Origin: an uncultured Prevotella sp.
GTDB taxonomy: Bacteria > Bacteroidota > Bacteroidia > Bacteroidales > Bacteroidaceae
Assembly (NCBI GenBank): GCA_946186115.1
Contig: CAMHLV010000001.1
Location: forward strand, 38,014-102,013
Reading direction: 5' to 3'
DNA length: 64,000 bases
Every line of letters begins with the position of its first letter. The stretch's first letter is position 1. The notes below the pieces were generated by a model. It was not told the DNA's origin and searched no databases. It worked only from the letters and a program-made list of their open reading frames with translations. The position numbers and the translations under genes are program-made. Positions 34,138 through 44,493 of this stretch are shown piece by piece.

Positions 34138-37100
34138 TGTATCTTGGTAATATGATTTGAATGTTATTATTATCAGCCATTATTCCGCAACCTCTACGGT
34201 GTGTGGCTTCTCCGTGGTCTCGCAATATCTGACGACATAGCATGAAGTCTATTTCCGAAAGACTACTCTCTCGCTGAATATTAAACGTAACATACTGCAA
34301 CTTAGATTCTGTCTTTACGTCTTTAGGCTTGAGTATGTCGAAAAGATAACGTATCATGGTCTCATCGGCCATGATTGTCTCTCCATAGCATTCTGTCTTG
34401 CGTATGTGCTGCTTAACCTGTTCCACTTGTTTCATTGCCTGTTCGCTCAATATTCCGTATATCTCGCGATAGTAACGAGTCACCTCGTCTAATGCTTTCA
34501 CATCGCCTGTATCAACGAGTTGTCTGATGCGCGAGGGATAATACATCGTCTCATGCTTGAGAGTTGACAGGCAATTGTCAAGGACGGCATTTGCTACATG
34601 AAGCTTATTGTCTTCGAGTTCCATGCGGCGCAGTTCATCGTCGAGCATCTCTATATTGTCCAGTTGCACTCGTTCCCTCCGTTGTCGATTGTTCAGTCGC
34701 TGCCGGTAATAGAGCATATAATATGCCGGAACAATACACAGTAGGATGACAACGAGCAGAATCACTGCAATACGCTTGTTTGTCTGTGACTGCTGCATAG
34801 TACGACAATAGTCGCCTAATGTATTGTCTGCCGATATTTCCTTGAAGAGTTGGGTATATATCTTGTTATTATATGCATACAACTTCCATTCGTGAAGTGC
34901 GAGAGATGCAACAGCACTTTCGTTGCGTATATCAAGGATTATCTGATAGTTCACGTCAACATTATCGTGATACCATTGTATCTCTGGTGGAGTCTGTGAT
35001 GTATCGCCATCACGAAGCATCAGCAATTTCCCCTTTGGATTCTTGCTCAAATAACATTGATTAAGGTACTTACGGCAAGAGTCTGCAAACTGTAACGTGC
35101 GCTCGTAGGTACCATTAATATTACAGAAATAGGCAGAGTCGGCAAAGATATGCGCCTTGCTCATATAGTCGTTAGTCTGCATCGGAGCAGAATAGAGCGT
35201 AGTAGCATTCAGCTGACATGTGAGAACAGCGACAAGCAATATGATGCGCCTGATACCCTTTGGCAGTCGGAAGAAGAATCGCGAACCCTTGCCGTGCTCA
35301 CTTTCAGCACCTATATGGCAGACGCTGAACAGCTGACTCATTTTGCGGTATTTCTCGATGATACCCTTGCAGTTCATCAGTCCGAAACCATGACCGGCAA
35401 CTATCTTGTGCTCGAATATGTTTTTCAATTCATCTTCGCTCATGCCGCGCCCTGTATCAGCAACCGACACTTCTACGTAGCTGTCGGCCTCCCTTGCCGA
35501 TATCTCCACACTGCCTCCTGCATCAGTAAACTTACGTGCATTATCTGCCAAGGTATTGAGCATAAACAGCGTCAGCACACGGTCGGCTTTGACTACAGCA
35601 TCAGTTGGTTCTACATTGAGGGTAACCTTATTCATTGCGAAAGCCGCCCTACTCCGCCCTACTATATCGAACAGCGGTTGCAAGGGGAAACTTTCGATAT
35701 GTAGCCGCAGTTCACCTTGCCGCATTTGTATCCATTTAGTAAGCAGTTCGTTTTGTTCGTTAATCTTGTCTGTCAACTCACGGATATACTCCATCTCTTC
35801 TTCAGGCATTTTTGCCGTCTGGCTATCCGTGTCACTGCCAAGAACTTTATTTGCCGGATTCTCAAGGCGCCCAATGGCATATAGGATTCTGTCGATGAGT
35901 GGAGTCACACTGTTTACCAGAGAGACCTTAGCACGCTGTTCCAGATGCAGGCGCTCAGAATTCTCAACGCTGCGCATCTTCATCTTCAGTTCATCCGACT
36001 TTTGCTCCAAGACTTCGTCAAGCAGGTTGTTCTCCTTCTGCTTGCGGTTAAGCCAGTTGAACAACCACAGCAGGAAGACCAGAAGAACGATGGCACTCAC
36101 CACTGCCAATATCATCCAGTTCAGCTGTCTCACAGCCTTGAAAAGAATACCAGCACGAGCCTCCAGTTCACGGTCTTGTCGGGTCTGTTCTTGCAGGTCG
36201 ATATATATATTCCGGTTATAGTCGCTGTTTTGCTTATCATTGACGGCAGAATATGCTACGCTAAGTTGTTCGCGGATGCTGGCTACCAGATCCGGGGCCT
36301 GATTGATAAGGGTGTCTGACGATAGTGCCAATTCCAGACATTCAAGTGCCATGTGGTCATCACCCTGTGCATGATAGCAAGAAGCCATCGAGCGAAAAGC
36401 ACCTGCAATCTGATACACGTCACCATAATCATGGAAAAGTTGAAGTGCTTCTTCTGCCAGTGAGATATCGGAAGTATGCTCGGCCAAGGCTTCTTTTGCC
36501 TGAGCCTCAAAATATGGATAATCAAAACGTATTGAGATATTCTGACAGCGTGTAAGGAAGTCCATCTCCTCGTCAAAAATCTCTTCTGTCGTGCCACTAG
36601 TGATAATGCCGCCAGCACCTACATTATATAGATAGTTGAGATATTGTGCCGTATCATGGCGTATTTCATCGAGATTCAGCGATTGCAGTGCTTCGGCCGA
36701 CTGACGCTCCAATCCCACATAATAGTAATAAGCCGAGTTGACGATAGCCAGTTCTGATTCAGCATAAGCCAATCGGCGTTGTAGCCTCTCTGATAGAATA
36801 TCCCTTTCCTCGTTGATGCGCTTCAGATGAGTGGTGGCTCGCTCGCGGTGCTCATAAAACTCACGATTACTTGATCGTCGCTGACATAGGCGCATCCGTT
36901 GTACTTCTGCAACGAGGAGTTCTACTTGGTTGTTTGTCAGCGAGATAGCGTTGTCAAGCAGACTGTCGGCCTGCTGATAATTCATTCGTGCTATTGATAC
37001 AAATGCCAGATTATTATATGCCTCAGCCTTTCCGTCGGCGTAGCTGCCAGATTGTTTCAGTGCCTCACGGGCATAATATTCTGTTGAATCAATATTCCGA

Positions 37101-37246
37101 TAATGAAAGGCATACGATTGAGAATTCAGCCTGTCCACCGTATGCCTGTCAGAAGACGAACACGCCGAAAAGAGCAAAAGGCCCAATATGGCCAAGAGCC
37201 ATACTGAGCCTTTTATTAGAAGATTATTATGCGCGAGCCTTAGCAA
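34124..37246 (-). CDS. Double-module sensor histidine kinase-like lipoprotein (DUF5112/DUF5113-like)
   Basis: 1040 residues in two kinase-like halves. Half 1: lipoprotein-type signal (LLFSAC), TPR-like helices (about 40-360), membrane helix (about 379-403), coiled coil, a dimerization helix where the expected His is absent ([10 protein letters not shown]), then an ATPase domain with N box TLADNARKF (about 565), DTGRGM (about 600) and [10 protein letters not shown]. Half 2: a second hydrophobic segment (about 668), more helices, membrane helix (about 825), coiled coil, and LKHETMYYP with a candidate phospho-His (898), followed by a degenerate ATPase region. It overlaps eda upstream by 20 bases and the response regulator downstream by 14. 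Confidence 0.8.
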   Translation of the reverse strand: MLRLAHNNLLIKGSVWLLAILGLLLFSACSSSDRHTVDRLNSQSYAFHYRNIDSTEYYAREALKQSGSYADGKAEAYNNLAFVSIARMNYQQADSLLDNAISLTNNQVELLVAEVQRMRLCQRRSSNREFYEHRERATTHLKRINEERDILSERLQRRLAYAESELAIVNSAYYYYVGLERQSAEALQSLNLDEIRHDTAQYLNYLYNVGAGGIITSGTTEEIFDEEMDFLTRCQNISIRFDYPYFEAQAKEALAEHTSDISLAEEALQLFHDYGDVYQIAGAFRSMASCYHAQGDDHMALECLELALSSDTLINQAPDLVASIREQLSVAYSAVNDKQNSDYNRNIYIDLQEQTRQDRELEARAGILFKAVRQLNWMILAVVSAIVLLVFLLWLFNWLNRKQKENNLLDEVLEQKSDELKMKMRSVENSERLHLEQRAKVSLVNSVTPLIDRILYAIGRLENPANKVLGSDTDSQTAKMPEEEMEYIRELTDKINEQNELLTKWIQMRQGELRLHIESFPLQPLFDIVGRSRAAFAMNKVTLNVEPTDAVVKADRVLTLFMLNTLADNARKFTDAGGSVEISAREADSYVEVSVADTGRGMSEDELKNIFEHKIVAGHGFGLMNCKGIIEKYRKMSQLFSVCHIGAESEHGKGSRFFFRLPKGIRRIILLVAVLTCQLNATTLYSAPMQTNDYMSKAHIFADSAYFCNINGTYERTLQFADSCRKYLNQCYLSKNPKGKLLMLRDGDTSQTPPEIQWYHDNVDVNYQIILDIRNESAVASLALHEWKLYAYNNKIYTQLFKEISADNTLGDYCRTMQQSQTNKRIAVILLVVILLCIVPAYYMLYYRQRLNNRQRRERVQLDNIEMLDDELRRMELEDNKLHVANAVLDNCLSTLKHETMYYPSRIRQLVDTGDVKALDEVTRYYREIYGILSEQAMKQVEQVKQHIRKTECYGETIMADETMIRYLFDILKPKDVKTESKLQYVTFNIQRESSLSEIDFMLCRQILRDHGEATHRRGCGIMADNNNIQIILPRYNGQL

Positions 37247-37895
37247 CGTACCCCAGTGCCTCCTTGCACTTGTCGGTCACATACTGCCAGTCGCCGGCCT
37301 TTACCTTGTCGCTTGGGAACAGCTTTGAGCCCATGCCTACGCAGAACACACCAGCCTTGAACCACTTAGTCAGGTTCTCCTCCTCAGGAGCAACACCGCC
37401 AGTCACCATGATCTTCGACCAAGGCATAGGAGCCATCAGTCCCTTGATGAGGTTCGGACCTACAACATCGCCGGGGAATACCTTAGTGAAGTCGCAGCCT
37501 ACCTCCTGAGCCTTGCCAATCTCAGATGGTGTGAGGCAACCCGGGCAGTATGTCACGCAACGGCGGTTGCAGACAACAGCGATGTCGGGGTTGAACAGCG
37601 GTCCAACGACGAAGTTGGCACCCAACTGGATGTAGAGAGCGGCAGTGGGAGCATCGACGACGCTGCCGATACCGAGAGCCAGCTCAGGACACTCCTTGTT
37701 AACCCACTTTGACAACTCGCCGAACACCTCGTGAGCGAAGTCGCCGCGATTGGTGAACTCGAAGGCGCGAACACCACCCTCGTAGCAGGCCTTAATAACG
37801 TTCTTGCAAACTTCAACGTCCTTGTTGTAGAAGACAGGAACCATAGGTGCCTCGGCAATTTTTGCCATCACCTGAAACTTATCAAACTTTGCCAT
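37227..37895 (-). CDS. eda: KDPG/KHG aldolase
   Basis: 222-residue class I aldolase splitting 2-keto-3-deoxy-6-phosphogluconate into pyruvate and glyceraldehyde-3-phosphate. The TIM-barrel motifs include FEFTNRGD (catalytic Glu), [32 protein letters not shown] and [16 protein letters not shown], the last with the Schiff-base Lys region. It follows kdgK and a DUF4177 gene, completing the last two steps of uronate breakdown. Its stop lies inside the start of the kinase gene. Confidence 0.93.
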   Translation of the reverse strand: MAKFDKFQVMAKIAEAPMVPVFYNKDVEVCKNVIKACYEGGVRAFEFTNRGDFAHEVFGELSKWVNKECPELALGIGSVVDAPTAALYIQLGANFVVGPLFNPDIAVVCNRRCVTYCPGCLTPSEIGKAQEVGCDFTKVFPGDVVGPNLIKGLMAPMPWSKIMVTGGVAPEEENLTKWFKAGVFCVGMGSKLFPSDKVKAGDWQYVTDKCKEALGYVAKARA

Positions 37896-37897
37896 AA

Positions 37898-38035
37898 TTA
37901 TCCTTTATATTCGCGTTTGAAATAATAAGTACCACACTCAACAGCAACGAGCTCCCAGCCTTCAAAGCCTAACTCATTCAACTTCTTCTCGACACCAACA
38001 AGGCGTGTCACTACTTTATATTCAAACTGCTTCAT
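37898..38035 (-). CDS. DUF4177-like mini-protein, 45 aa
   Basis: [20 protein letters not shown] then [10 protein letters not shown]: this YKVV...LN..G.EGWELV pattern is characteristic of DUF4177. ATG 38035 is chosen because the upstream extension overlaps kdgK. It sits 19 bases after kdgK and 2 bases before eda, so it is translated within the KDG unit. Function unknown; the size suggests a small regulatory or partner protein. Confidence 0.7.
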   Translation of the reverse strand: MKQFEYKVVTRLVGVEKKLNELGFEGWELVAVECGTYYFKREYKG

Positions 38036-38054
38036 AATTATCTTTTTTTGCTTT

Positions 38055-39077
38055 TTATCTCTGTACGCGTCCGTTAGCATTACCACCAGCCAGACTCTCT
38101 ACCTCGTCAACACCTACCAGGTTGAAGTCACCATTGATAGTGTGCTTCAGTGCACTGGCTGCCACAGCAAATTCAAGAGCCTCGCCCTGAGTTGGCTTTG
38201 TCAGCAGACCATGGATAAGACCACCAGAGAAAGAGTCGCCACCACCAACTCGGTCAATGATGGGGTTAATCTCATAACGCTTTGACTGGTAGAACTCCTT
38301 GCCGTCATAGATCAGGGCCTTCCAACCGTTAAATGTTGCAGAGAATGATTCACGGAGAGTAGAAACAACATACTTGAATCCAAATTCCTCGCGCATCTGC
38401 TTGAAGATACCCTCGTATCCGGCAGCATCAGTCTGACCGCCTTCTACGTCAGCGTCGGGCTTGAAGCCCAGGCAGAGCTCAGCATCCTCTTCGTTACCAA
38501 TGCAGACATCAACGTACTGCATCAAGGGGCGCATGATGCTGATAGCCTTCTCAGAAGTCCACAGCTTCTTGCGGAAGTTCAGGTCAACAGAGACAGTTAC
38601 ACCGTGACGCTTAGCAGCCTCACAAGCGAGCTTGGTGAGCTCAGCAGCCTTGTCGCTGATAGCAGGAGTGATGCCCGACCAGTGGAACCAGGCAGCACCT
38701 TCCATGATAGCATCGAAGTCGAAATCGCTGGGATCGGCCTCGGCGATAGAAGAGTGAGCACGGTCGTAAATAACTTTTGAAGGACGCATTGAAGCACCCG
38801 TCTCAGCATAGTAAAGGCCTACACGATCACCACCACGGGCAATAAAGCGTGTATCGACACCATATCGGCGCAGTGCATTGACGGCAATCTGTCCGATTTC
38901 ATGCTTAGGCAGTTTGCTTACAAAGTAAGCCTCATGACCATAGTTGGCCACGCTGACAGCCACGTTAGCCTCACCACCACCTGGGATGATGCGGAATGAT
39001 TCACTCTGGATGAAACGGTCATTACCGTTGGGAGACAGGCGGAGCATAATCTCGCCCAATGTTACGATTTTTGCCAT
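38055..39077 (-). CDS. kdgK: 2-keto-3-deoxygluconate kinase (PfkB family)
   Basis: 340-residue sugar kinase that phosphorylates KDG to KDPG. The N-terminal MAKIVTLGEIMLRLSP, the PfkB GGGEANVAVSVANYG block and the C-terminal DRVGGGDSFSGGLIHGL anion-hole/catalytic Asp motif are all present. ATG 39077 is chosen over 39143 because the upstream extension contains the promoter leader. First gene of kdgK-DUF4177-eda-kinase-regulator. Adjacency to eda makes KDG, rather than ribose or fructose, the likely substrate. Confidence 0.92.
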   Translation of the reverse strand: MAKIVTLGEIMLRLSPNGNDRFIQSESFRIIPGGGEANVAVSVANYGHEAYFVSKLPKHEIGQIAVNALRRYGVDTRFIARGGDRVGLYYAETGASMRPSKVIYDRAHSSIAEADPSDFDFDAIMEGAAWFHWSGITPAISDKAAELTKLACEAAKRHGVTVSVDLNFRKKLWTSEKAISIMRPLMQYVDVCIGNEEDAELCLGFKPDADVEGGQTDAAGYEGIFKQMREEFGFKYVVSTLRESFSATFNGWKALIYDGKEFYQSKRYEINPIIDRVGGGDSFSGGLIHGLLTKPTQGEALEFAVAASALKHTINGDFNLVGVDEVESLAGGNANGRVQR

Positions 39078-39120
39078 TTGTTTTAGTATTACATTTATAA
39101 AATGTGTGATTTTGTGGGCA

Positions 39121-39151
39121 CAAAGATAGTTATAAAAATCCAATCAGCAAA
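39121..39151 (-). promoter_or_regulatory. Primary-sigma promoter of the kdgK unit
   Basis: TTTG (39148-39151), 19-base spacer, TATCTTTG (39121-39128). Leader about 40 bases. Confidence 0.75.
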
Positions 39152-39199
39152 GAAAACGGGAAAAACTTTTTCAATTTTCCCCGTAAACGTTTTAACTGA

Positions 39200-39898
39200 T
39201 TACTCCTCTTCTGGTGTAATAAGCTTATATCCCTTGCCGTGAATGTTGATAATTTCAATCTGCGGATCGTCCTTCAGATGCTTGCGCAGCTTGGTGATAT
39301 ACACATCCATTGAGCGTGCATTGAAGTAGTTGTCGTCAATCCAGATAGTTTTCAGCGCAAAGTCACGCTGCAGTATCTCGTTGGCATGAGAGCAGAGCAG
39401 TGCCAGCAGTTCGTTCTCCTTGGTGGTGAGCTTGGTCTGCTTGTCATTGATGCTCAACAGCTGCTTCTGTGTGTCGAAGGTAAAGTTACCAATATGATAT
39501 ACAGTGCTTTCGCGGTTTTTCTTACCACGCACACGGCGCAGTATAGCCTCTACGCGGAACACGAGTTCTTCCATTGAGAAAGGCTTGGTGATATAGTCGT
39601 CGGCACCAATTTTGAAACCTTCCAGGATATCCTCCTTGAGCGTCTTTGCGGTGAGGAAGATGATGGGTATGTCAGGATTAGCCTGACGGATTTCCTGTGC
39701 CAGTGTAAATCCGTCCTTCTTGGGCATCATTACATCGAGCACGCAGATGTCGAACTTGGTTTTGAGGAAAGCCTTATAGCCGGCCTCGCCATCGGGACAG
39801 AGTTCTGCCATGTAGCCTTTAGCGGCCAGATACTCACGCAGCAGCATTCCCAGGTTTTCGTCGTCTTCGCAAAGAAGAATCTTCAGTTTCTCGTCCAT
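39200..39898 (-). CDS. rprY: OmpR-family response regulator RprY
   Basis: 232-residue regulator with receiver domain (acidic CEDDE, phospho-Asp in CVLDVMMPKKDG, Thr in FLTAK, Lys in YITKPFSMEEL) and winged-helix DNA-binding domain (TTKENELLALLCSHAN to SMDVYITKLRKHLKDD, ending HGKGYKLI). Strong likeness to RprY of Bacteroides fragilis. It lies 28 bases downstream of its kinase gene rprX. Confidence 0.9.
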   Translation of the reverse strand: MDEKLKILLCEDDENLGMLLREYLAAKGYMAELCPDGEAGYKAFLKTKFDICVLDVMMPKKDGFTLAQEIRQANPDIPIIFLTAKTLKEDILEGFKIGADDYITKPFSMEELVFRVEAILRRVRGKKNRESTVYHIGNFTFDTQKQLLSINDKQTKLTTKENELLALLCSHANEILQRDFALKTIWIDDNYFNARSMDVYITKLRKHLKDDPQIEIINIHGKGYKLITPEEE

Positions 39899-39926
39899 AA
39901 TAATCTGTTATTTAAAATGTTAATAA

Positions 39927-41483
39927 TTATTGTTCTTGCAATACGGGTAGCGATATTGTAAACTTGGTACCCTTGCCTAATTCACTTTCTGCTTTTATGT
40001 CGCCTTGGTGCAAGTCTATCACTTTCTTCACATAAGCCAGTCCCAGTCCGAAGCCCTTGACATCATGCTTGTTTCCGGTATGCACGCGATAGAACTTGTC
40101 GAAGATTTTCTTCAGGTTCTCTTTCTTTATACCCTGTCCTGTATCACGAATACTCAGACACAAGTGGTTGTGATCGTTCCATGTACGTATATATATATCA
40201 ATAGGTTCGTCGGGTTTGCGATACTTCACTGCATTATCCATCAGATTGGTAATGGCATTTTGGAAATGCACCTCATCAACGTAGATGGCAGAGTCAACAG
40301 CTTCTATCTCTGTGTATATCTTGCCTCCGGTATGTTCAACACGCAGGCTGAACGTCTGTGCTATCTGCTCCACCATTTCGTTGAGGTCGAGATCTTTCTT
40401 CTTGAATACTATGCTCTTCTTGTCGAACATCGACATCTGCAGCACCTTTTCCACAAGGAATCTCAGTCGTTTAGACTCATCGCTGATTACTGCTCCGAGA
40501 TGACGAGTCATTTGTTCTGTCTTGGGCACACTGTCGTCGTTCATCATCTGTGCTGCCAGCGATATCGATGCTATAGGAGTCTTCAGCTCGTGAGTCATAT
40601 TGTTGATGAAGTCGTTCTTTATCTCAGAGTAGCGTTTCTGGCGGAAAATCACGATGATGGTGAACAGGAACGTGATGAGCAGAACTATTGTGAATATGAT
40701 GCTTGGTATCATGAAACGCACTGACGAGAAGATGTAGCTGCTCATTTCTGGGAAATGAATCCTCACAATACCCATCTTCGACTGAGGGTCGTTGTGGAAC
40801 AACACCTGAGAGTAAGTGAATTCCTTGCCTTTCTCCTCGTAGTCTGGACAACGGTAAACCTCACGTCCATCTGTGGTAGATACGGTAAAGTGGTATGGAA
40901 TGTTGATGCCGTTGTTCTGCAGCTCGTTGCGGATGTCGTTGTCGAGCATACGGAAGTTCACGCGCTCCTTCAGGGGCTTGTCGCTGGCTGTATATAGAAT
41001 ATTGTAAACAACCTCATCAAGCAGTGCTTTCTGATATACATAGCGGTTGCGTACTATCTCCTGCATTGATTTTGCAGCTTCCGACAGCGAGTTCTTGTCT
41101 TTCCTCAGAATCATGGCTTTGGGCACGCTGGCAGGTTTCATCTCAAACGTCTTGAGCTGGAACGATGAGTAAACAGTGCCATCGTCGGCAGCCACTGCAA
41201 ACTGATGTGAGTGCTTGATAGTGCCATCCAGTCCGTCGATCATCACAGAGTCTTGCTTATAAGCTCTGCGCTCGGTATCCTGGACGTCTTTCTCAAGATA
41301 TCGCTGGGTTTCGTTCATGTCAAGATTGCGGGAAGCTTGATAAAGTGCACGGTTGACACTTTCATCAAACTGCTCCTTCTTCATCTTCACCATCTCTTCC
41401 ACGTATGAGAACTGCAGGAAGAGCAGTGCAAGGAACGAGAATCCCATTATGATGGCTATAATCCAAATCGTTGACTTTTTCAT
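39927..41483 (-). CDS. rprX: Sensor histidine kinase RprX
   Basis: 518-residue inner-membrane kinase: membrane helix 1 (about 7-27), a periplasmic domain of about 240 residues, membrane helix 2 (about 265-290), HisKA with MTHELKTPIASI (phospho-His), and HATPase with NLMDNAVKY, DTGQGI and GFGLGLAYVKKV. Partner of RprY. ATG 41483 has a -7-like box only 4 bases upstream. Confidence 0.9.
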   Translation of the reverse strand: MKKSTIWIIAIIMGFSFLALLFLQFSYVEEMVKMKKEQFDESVNRALYQASRNLDMNETQRYLEKDVQDTERRAYKQDSVMIDGLDGTIKHSHQFAVAADDGTVYSSFQLKTFEMKPASVPKAMILRKDKNSLSEAAKSMQEIVRNRYVYQKALLDEVVYNILYTASDKPLKERVNFRMLDNDIRNELQNNGINIPYHFTVSTTDGREVYRCPDYEEKGKEFTYSQVLFHNDPQSKMGIVRIHFPEMSSYIFSSVRFMIPSIIFTIVLLITFLFTIIVIFRQKRYSEIKNDFINNMTHELKTPIASISLAAQMMNDDSVPKTEQMTRHLGAVISDESKRLRFLVEKVLQMSMFDKKSIVFKKKDLDLNEMVEQIAQTFSLRVEHTGGKIYTEIEAVDSAIYVDEVHFQNAITNLMDNAVKYRKPDEPIDIYIRTWNDHNHLCLSIRDTGQGIKKENLKKIFDKFYRVHTGNKHDVKGFGLGLAYVKKVIDLHQGDIKAESELGKGTKFTISLPVLQEQ

Positions 41484-41487
41484 GCTG

Positions 41488-41506
41488 CAAAGATACTACA
41501 AAATTA
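41488..41506 (-). promoter_or_regulatory. Two candidate -7 boxes at the rprX start
   Basis: TATCTTTG (41488-41495) and TAATTTTG (41499-41506) on the minus strand, 4 and 15 bases from ATG 41483; neither has a clear -33 TTTG. Confidence 0.35.
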
Positions 41507-41615
41507 TCTTAGCCAGCCCTGTTTTAGTTAATTATTTCCGTTAATTTTAACGTCTTTAACACATTTACTTGCTTTTGATTGTAAATAACCACCCTTTACA
41601 TCAACAAGCAGCAAC

Positions 41616-41653
41616 AAAAGGAGGCATACCGACGATAATGCCAATATGCCTCC
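41616..41653 (-). terminator. Intrinsic terminator after the phosphohexomutase gene
   Basis: 9-bp stem GGAGGCATA/TATGCCTCC (41620-41628 with 41645-41653), followed on the minus strand by TTTTG. Confidence 0.6.
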
Positions 41654-41676
41654 ACTCAGTTAGTATCAGATTTGTC

Positions 41677-43422
41677 TTACAGATTCAGTGTCTTCTTGAT
41701 AGCCTCAATCTTCGCCTCGGCATCCTTGCAGCAGCGCTCATAGCAGTCTGCGCCCTTGAACGAAGCGTCCTTAACCTCTGTGTAGAACTTAATCTTCGGC
41801 TCTGTACCCGAGGGACGAACACTTACCTTAGTGCCATCCTCGCAGAACCACTGCAGCACGTTAGAGGTTGCCGGCATATCAATCTTCTCAACACTTCCAT
41901 CGGCCTTCTTGGCTTCCAGTGTCTGGAAGTCTTTCCACAGGCATATCTTCGAGCCGCCCAGATCCGTGGGAGGATTGTTGCGGAAGTTGGTCATCATCTG
42001 CTTAATCTCATCGGCACCAGTCTTACCCGGACGAACCACATTGATGGTCACCTCCTTAGAGAAGCCATATTCCTTATATATATTCATAAGGAGGTCGTAC
42101 AGAGTCATGCCATTGTCGCGAGCCCATGCAGCAATCTCGCAAATCAAGCAGATAGATGCGGGTGAGTCCTTATCCCTTACTTTGTCGTAAGGCAGGAATC
42201 CGAACGACTCCTCGCCGCCGCCGATGTACTTCTTCTTGCCCTCATTGACGCGAATCTCGTTGGCAATCCACTTGAAGCCTGTGTAGCAGTCCATGTACTC
42301 CACCTGATTCTTCTTGGCAATCTCGGCGATAACCTCGGTAGTAACGATGGTCTTTACGAGGAACTCGTTGCCCTTCAGCTGGCCGAGCTTCTTCTTGTTG
42401 GCAATGATATACCATGAGAACATCATGCAAGTCTGGTTACCATTCAATATCTCCCACTCGCCCTTGGCATTACGGCAGACAATGGCCAGACGGTCGGCAT
42501 CGGGGTCGGAGGCAATCACAAGGTCGGCATTCAGCTTAGTACCCAGTTTCATACCCAGCGTCATAGCCTCGGCATTCTCGGGATTCGGGCTGACAACCGT
42601 CGGGAAATTACCGTCGATAACCATCTGCTCTGGCACTACGTGAATATTCTGGAATCCCCAAGAGCGCAAAGCCATCGGGATGATTACGCGGCCAGTACCG
42701 TGCATCGGAGAATAAACGATGTTGAGGTCTTTCTGGCGCAGGATGACATCCTGGTCGACCATAGCCTCTTTGACAGCCTGGATGTAGTCCCAGTCCATCT
42801 CACCGCCAATGGGGATGATGAGGTCCTTGTTACCCTCAAACTTCACATCGTCAATCTTCACTTTGTTCACCTCGTCGATGATGCCTTTGTCGTGCGGAGC
42901 CAGCACCTGAGCACCATCATCCCAGTATGCCTTGTAGCCATTATACTCACGGGGATTGTGAGAAGCAGTGACATTCACACCGGCCTGACAGCCCAGCTGA
43001 CGGATGGCAAACGAAATCTCAGGAGTAGGACGCAGGCTCTCAAAGAGATAGACCTTGATGCCATTGGCAGAGAAGATATCGGCTACCGACTCGGCAAACA
43101 TGCGACCGTTATTGCGGCAGTCATGACCAACGACTACAGAGCACTGCTTGCCGGGGAAGGCCTTCAGTATATAGTTGGCAAAGCCCTGTGTGGCCATACC
43201 GACAATGTACTTGTTCATTCGGTTTGTGCCAGCACCCATGATGCCGCGCAGACCACCTGTACCGAATTCCAGATCCTGATAGAAAGCATCGATTAACGCA
43301 GACTTGTCAGCATCATCCAACATAGCCTGTACTTCCTTGCGTGTCTCCTCGTCAAAGGCCGGAGATAGCCATTCTTTTGCACGTGCTTCGCACTGAGCAA
43401 TGAGTTGAGCGTTATTTTCCAT
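41677..43422 (-). CDS. Phosphoglucomutase/phosphomannomutase (alpha-phosphohexomutase)
   Basis: 581-residue four-domain mutase interconverting hexose 1- and 6-phosphates. The active-site serine loop is TASHNPREYNGYK; metal loop DPDADRLAI; sugar loop GGGEESFGFLP; phosphate-binding RPSGTEPKIKFY at the C-terminus. The length fits the long PgcA-type branch. Glucose versus mannose specificity is not decided by sequence alone. Confidence 0.92.
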   Translation of the reverse strand: MENNAQLIAQCEARAKEWLSPAFDEETRKEVQAMLDDADKSALIDAFYQDLEFGTGGLRGIMGAGTNRMNKYIVGMATQGFANYILKAFPGKQCSVVVGHDCRNNGRMFAESVADIFSANGIKVYLFESLRPTPEISFAIRQLGCQAGVNVTASHNPREYNGYKAYWDDGAQVLAPHDKGIIDEVNKVKIDDVKFEGNKDLIIPIGGEMDWDYIQAVKEAMVDQDVILRQKDLNIVYSPMHGTGRVIIPMALRSWGFQNIHVVPEQMVIDGNFPTVVSPNPENAEAMTLGMKLGTKLNADLVIASDPDADRLAIVCRNAKGEWEILNGNQTCMMFSWYIIANKKKLGQLKGNEFLVKTIVTTEVIAEIAKKNQVEYMDCYTGFKWIANEIRVNEGKKKYIGGGEESFGFLPYDKVRDKDSPASICLICEIAAWARDNGMTLYDLLMNIYKEYGFSKEVTINVVRPGKTGADEIKQMMTNFRNNPPTDLGGSKICLWKDFQTLEAKKADGSVEKIDMPATSNVLQWFCEDGTKVSVRPSGTEPKIKFYTEVKDASFKGADCYERCCKDAEAKIEAIKKTLNL

Positions 43423-43463
43423 AATTTAAAAGATAAGTTTTAGACTTAGTTTCTTCAATATTG

Positions 43464-43471
43464 CAAAGATA
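43464..43471 (-). promoter_or_regulatory. Candidate -7 box of the phosphohexomutase gene
   Basis: TATCTTTG on the minus strand, about 40 bases before ATG 43422; no clear -33 TTTG. Confidence 0.4.
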
Positions 43472-43511
43472 ACAATTTTTTTCCTAATAATAGCCTCTGT
43501 GCTACATTTTT

Positions 43512-44435
43512 TCATTTTTTTAATAAACAGCGGGCTACAATGGCACCGCTGATATTGTGCCAGACGCTGAAGATGGCACCAGGGATAGTGGCCATTGGAT
43601 AGGCGGCAAAGTGAAGAGTGGCGAGACTTGATGCGAGGCCGCTGTTCTGCATTCCCACCTCAATACAGATAGCCTTTCGCTTTGCTTCAGGCAGCTTCAT
43701 AATCCTACCCAACAGATAGCCCAGCGACAATCCGCAGACATTGTGGAGCACAACAACCAGGATGATGACAAATCCACCCATGAGCAATTTCTGGGCATTA
43801 GCCGAGATGATTATCATCACTATCGCGCATATTGCCAGCGACGACAAAGCAGGCAGGTATGCCATGGCTTTCTCTGAGAGCCTCGGCCAGAACCACTTCA
43901 CTATCAGGCCTGCCACAATAGGAAGGATGACAACCCAAAGAATACTCAGCAGCATTCCTGCCACATCCACATCCACAGACTTGCCTTCCAAGAGCAACAC
44001 AAGCAAAGGAGTCAGCACGGGAGCCAGCAGCGTTGAGGTGGCAGTCATTCCCACACTAAGCGCCAGGTCGCCCTTTGCCAGATAGGTAATCACATTTGAT
44101 GCTGTGCCTCCAGGACAGCACCCCACGAGCACCACGCCAACAGCCAGGGCGTCATCAAGCGCAAAGAGCCGAGCCAAGGCATAAGCCAGCAATGGCATTA
44201 TAGTAAACTGGGCCGCACATCCAATCATAATATCCCGTGGCCGACTGAATACTATCTTGAAATCATCAACCTTGAGCGCCATACCCATACCAAACATGAT
44301 AACACCCAGCAAGGGATTTATCACCGTAGGTTTTATGCCGCTCAGTGCACTCGGCGCAACCAATGCAACAACAGCACCGGCAAGCACCAATACACCCATG
44401 TATTCTGATATGTAATGACAGATCGTTTTTACCAT
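43512..44435 (-). CDS. BASS-family (bile acid:sodium symporter-like) transporter
   Basis: 307-residue membrane protein with nine to ten helices. Family sodium-site motifs GCCPGGTASNV and EVGMQNSGLASSLA are intact. Bacterial members move bile acids, pantoate, keto acids or other organic anions with sodium; the substrate here is open. Single gene with its own exact promoter. Confidence 0.88.
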   Translation of the reverse strand: MVKTICHYISEYMGVLVLAGAVVALVAPSALSGIKPTVINPLLGVIMFGMGMALKVDDFKIVFSRPRDIMIGCAAQFTIMPLLAYALARLFALDDALAVGVVLVGCCPGGTASNVITYLAKGDLALSVGMTATSTLLAPVLTPLLVLLLEGKSVDVDVAGMLLSILWVVILPIVAGLIVKWFWPRLSEKAMAYLPALSSLAICAIVMIIISANAQKLLMGGFVIILVVVLHNVCGLSLGYLLGRIMKLPEAKRKAICIEVGMQNSGLASSLATLHFAAYPMATIPGAIFSVWHNISGAIVARCLLKK

Positions 44436-44462
44436 ATTCTTTCTTTTTTATTTTAGCGTATG

Positions 44463-44493
44463 CAAAGGTAGCACTTTTAATCTAAAGCGCAAA
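44463..44493 (-). promoter_or_regulatory. Primary-sigma promoter of the BASS gene
   Basis: TTTG (44490-44493), 19-base spacer, TACCTTTG (44463-44470); leader about 25 bases. Confidence 0.75.

Noticed and set aside
35556..36221. 221-codon plus-strand open frame
   Set aside because: Antisense to the double kinase gene; Ser/Arg/Leu-rich shadow translation without domain motifs.
42640..43296. 218-codon plus-strand open frame
   Set aside because: Antisense to the phosphohexomutase gene; shadow.
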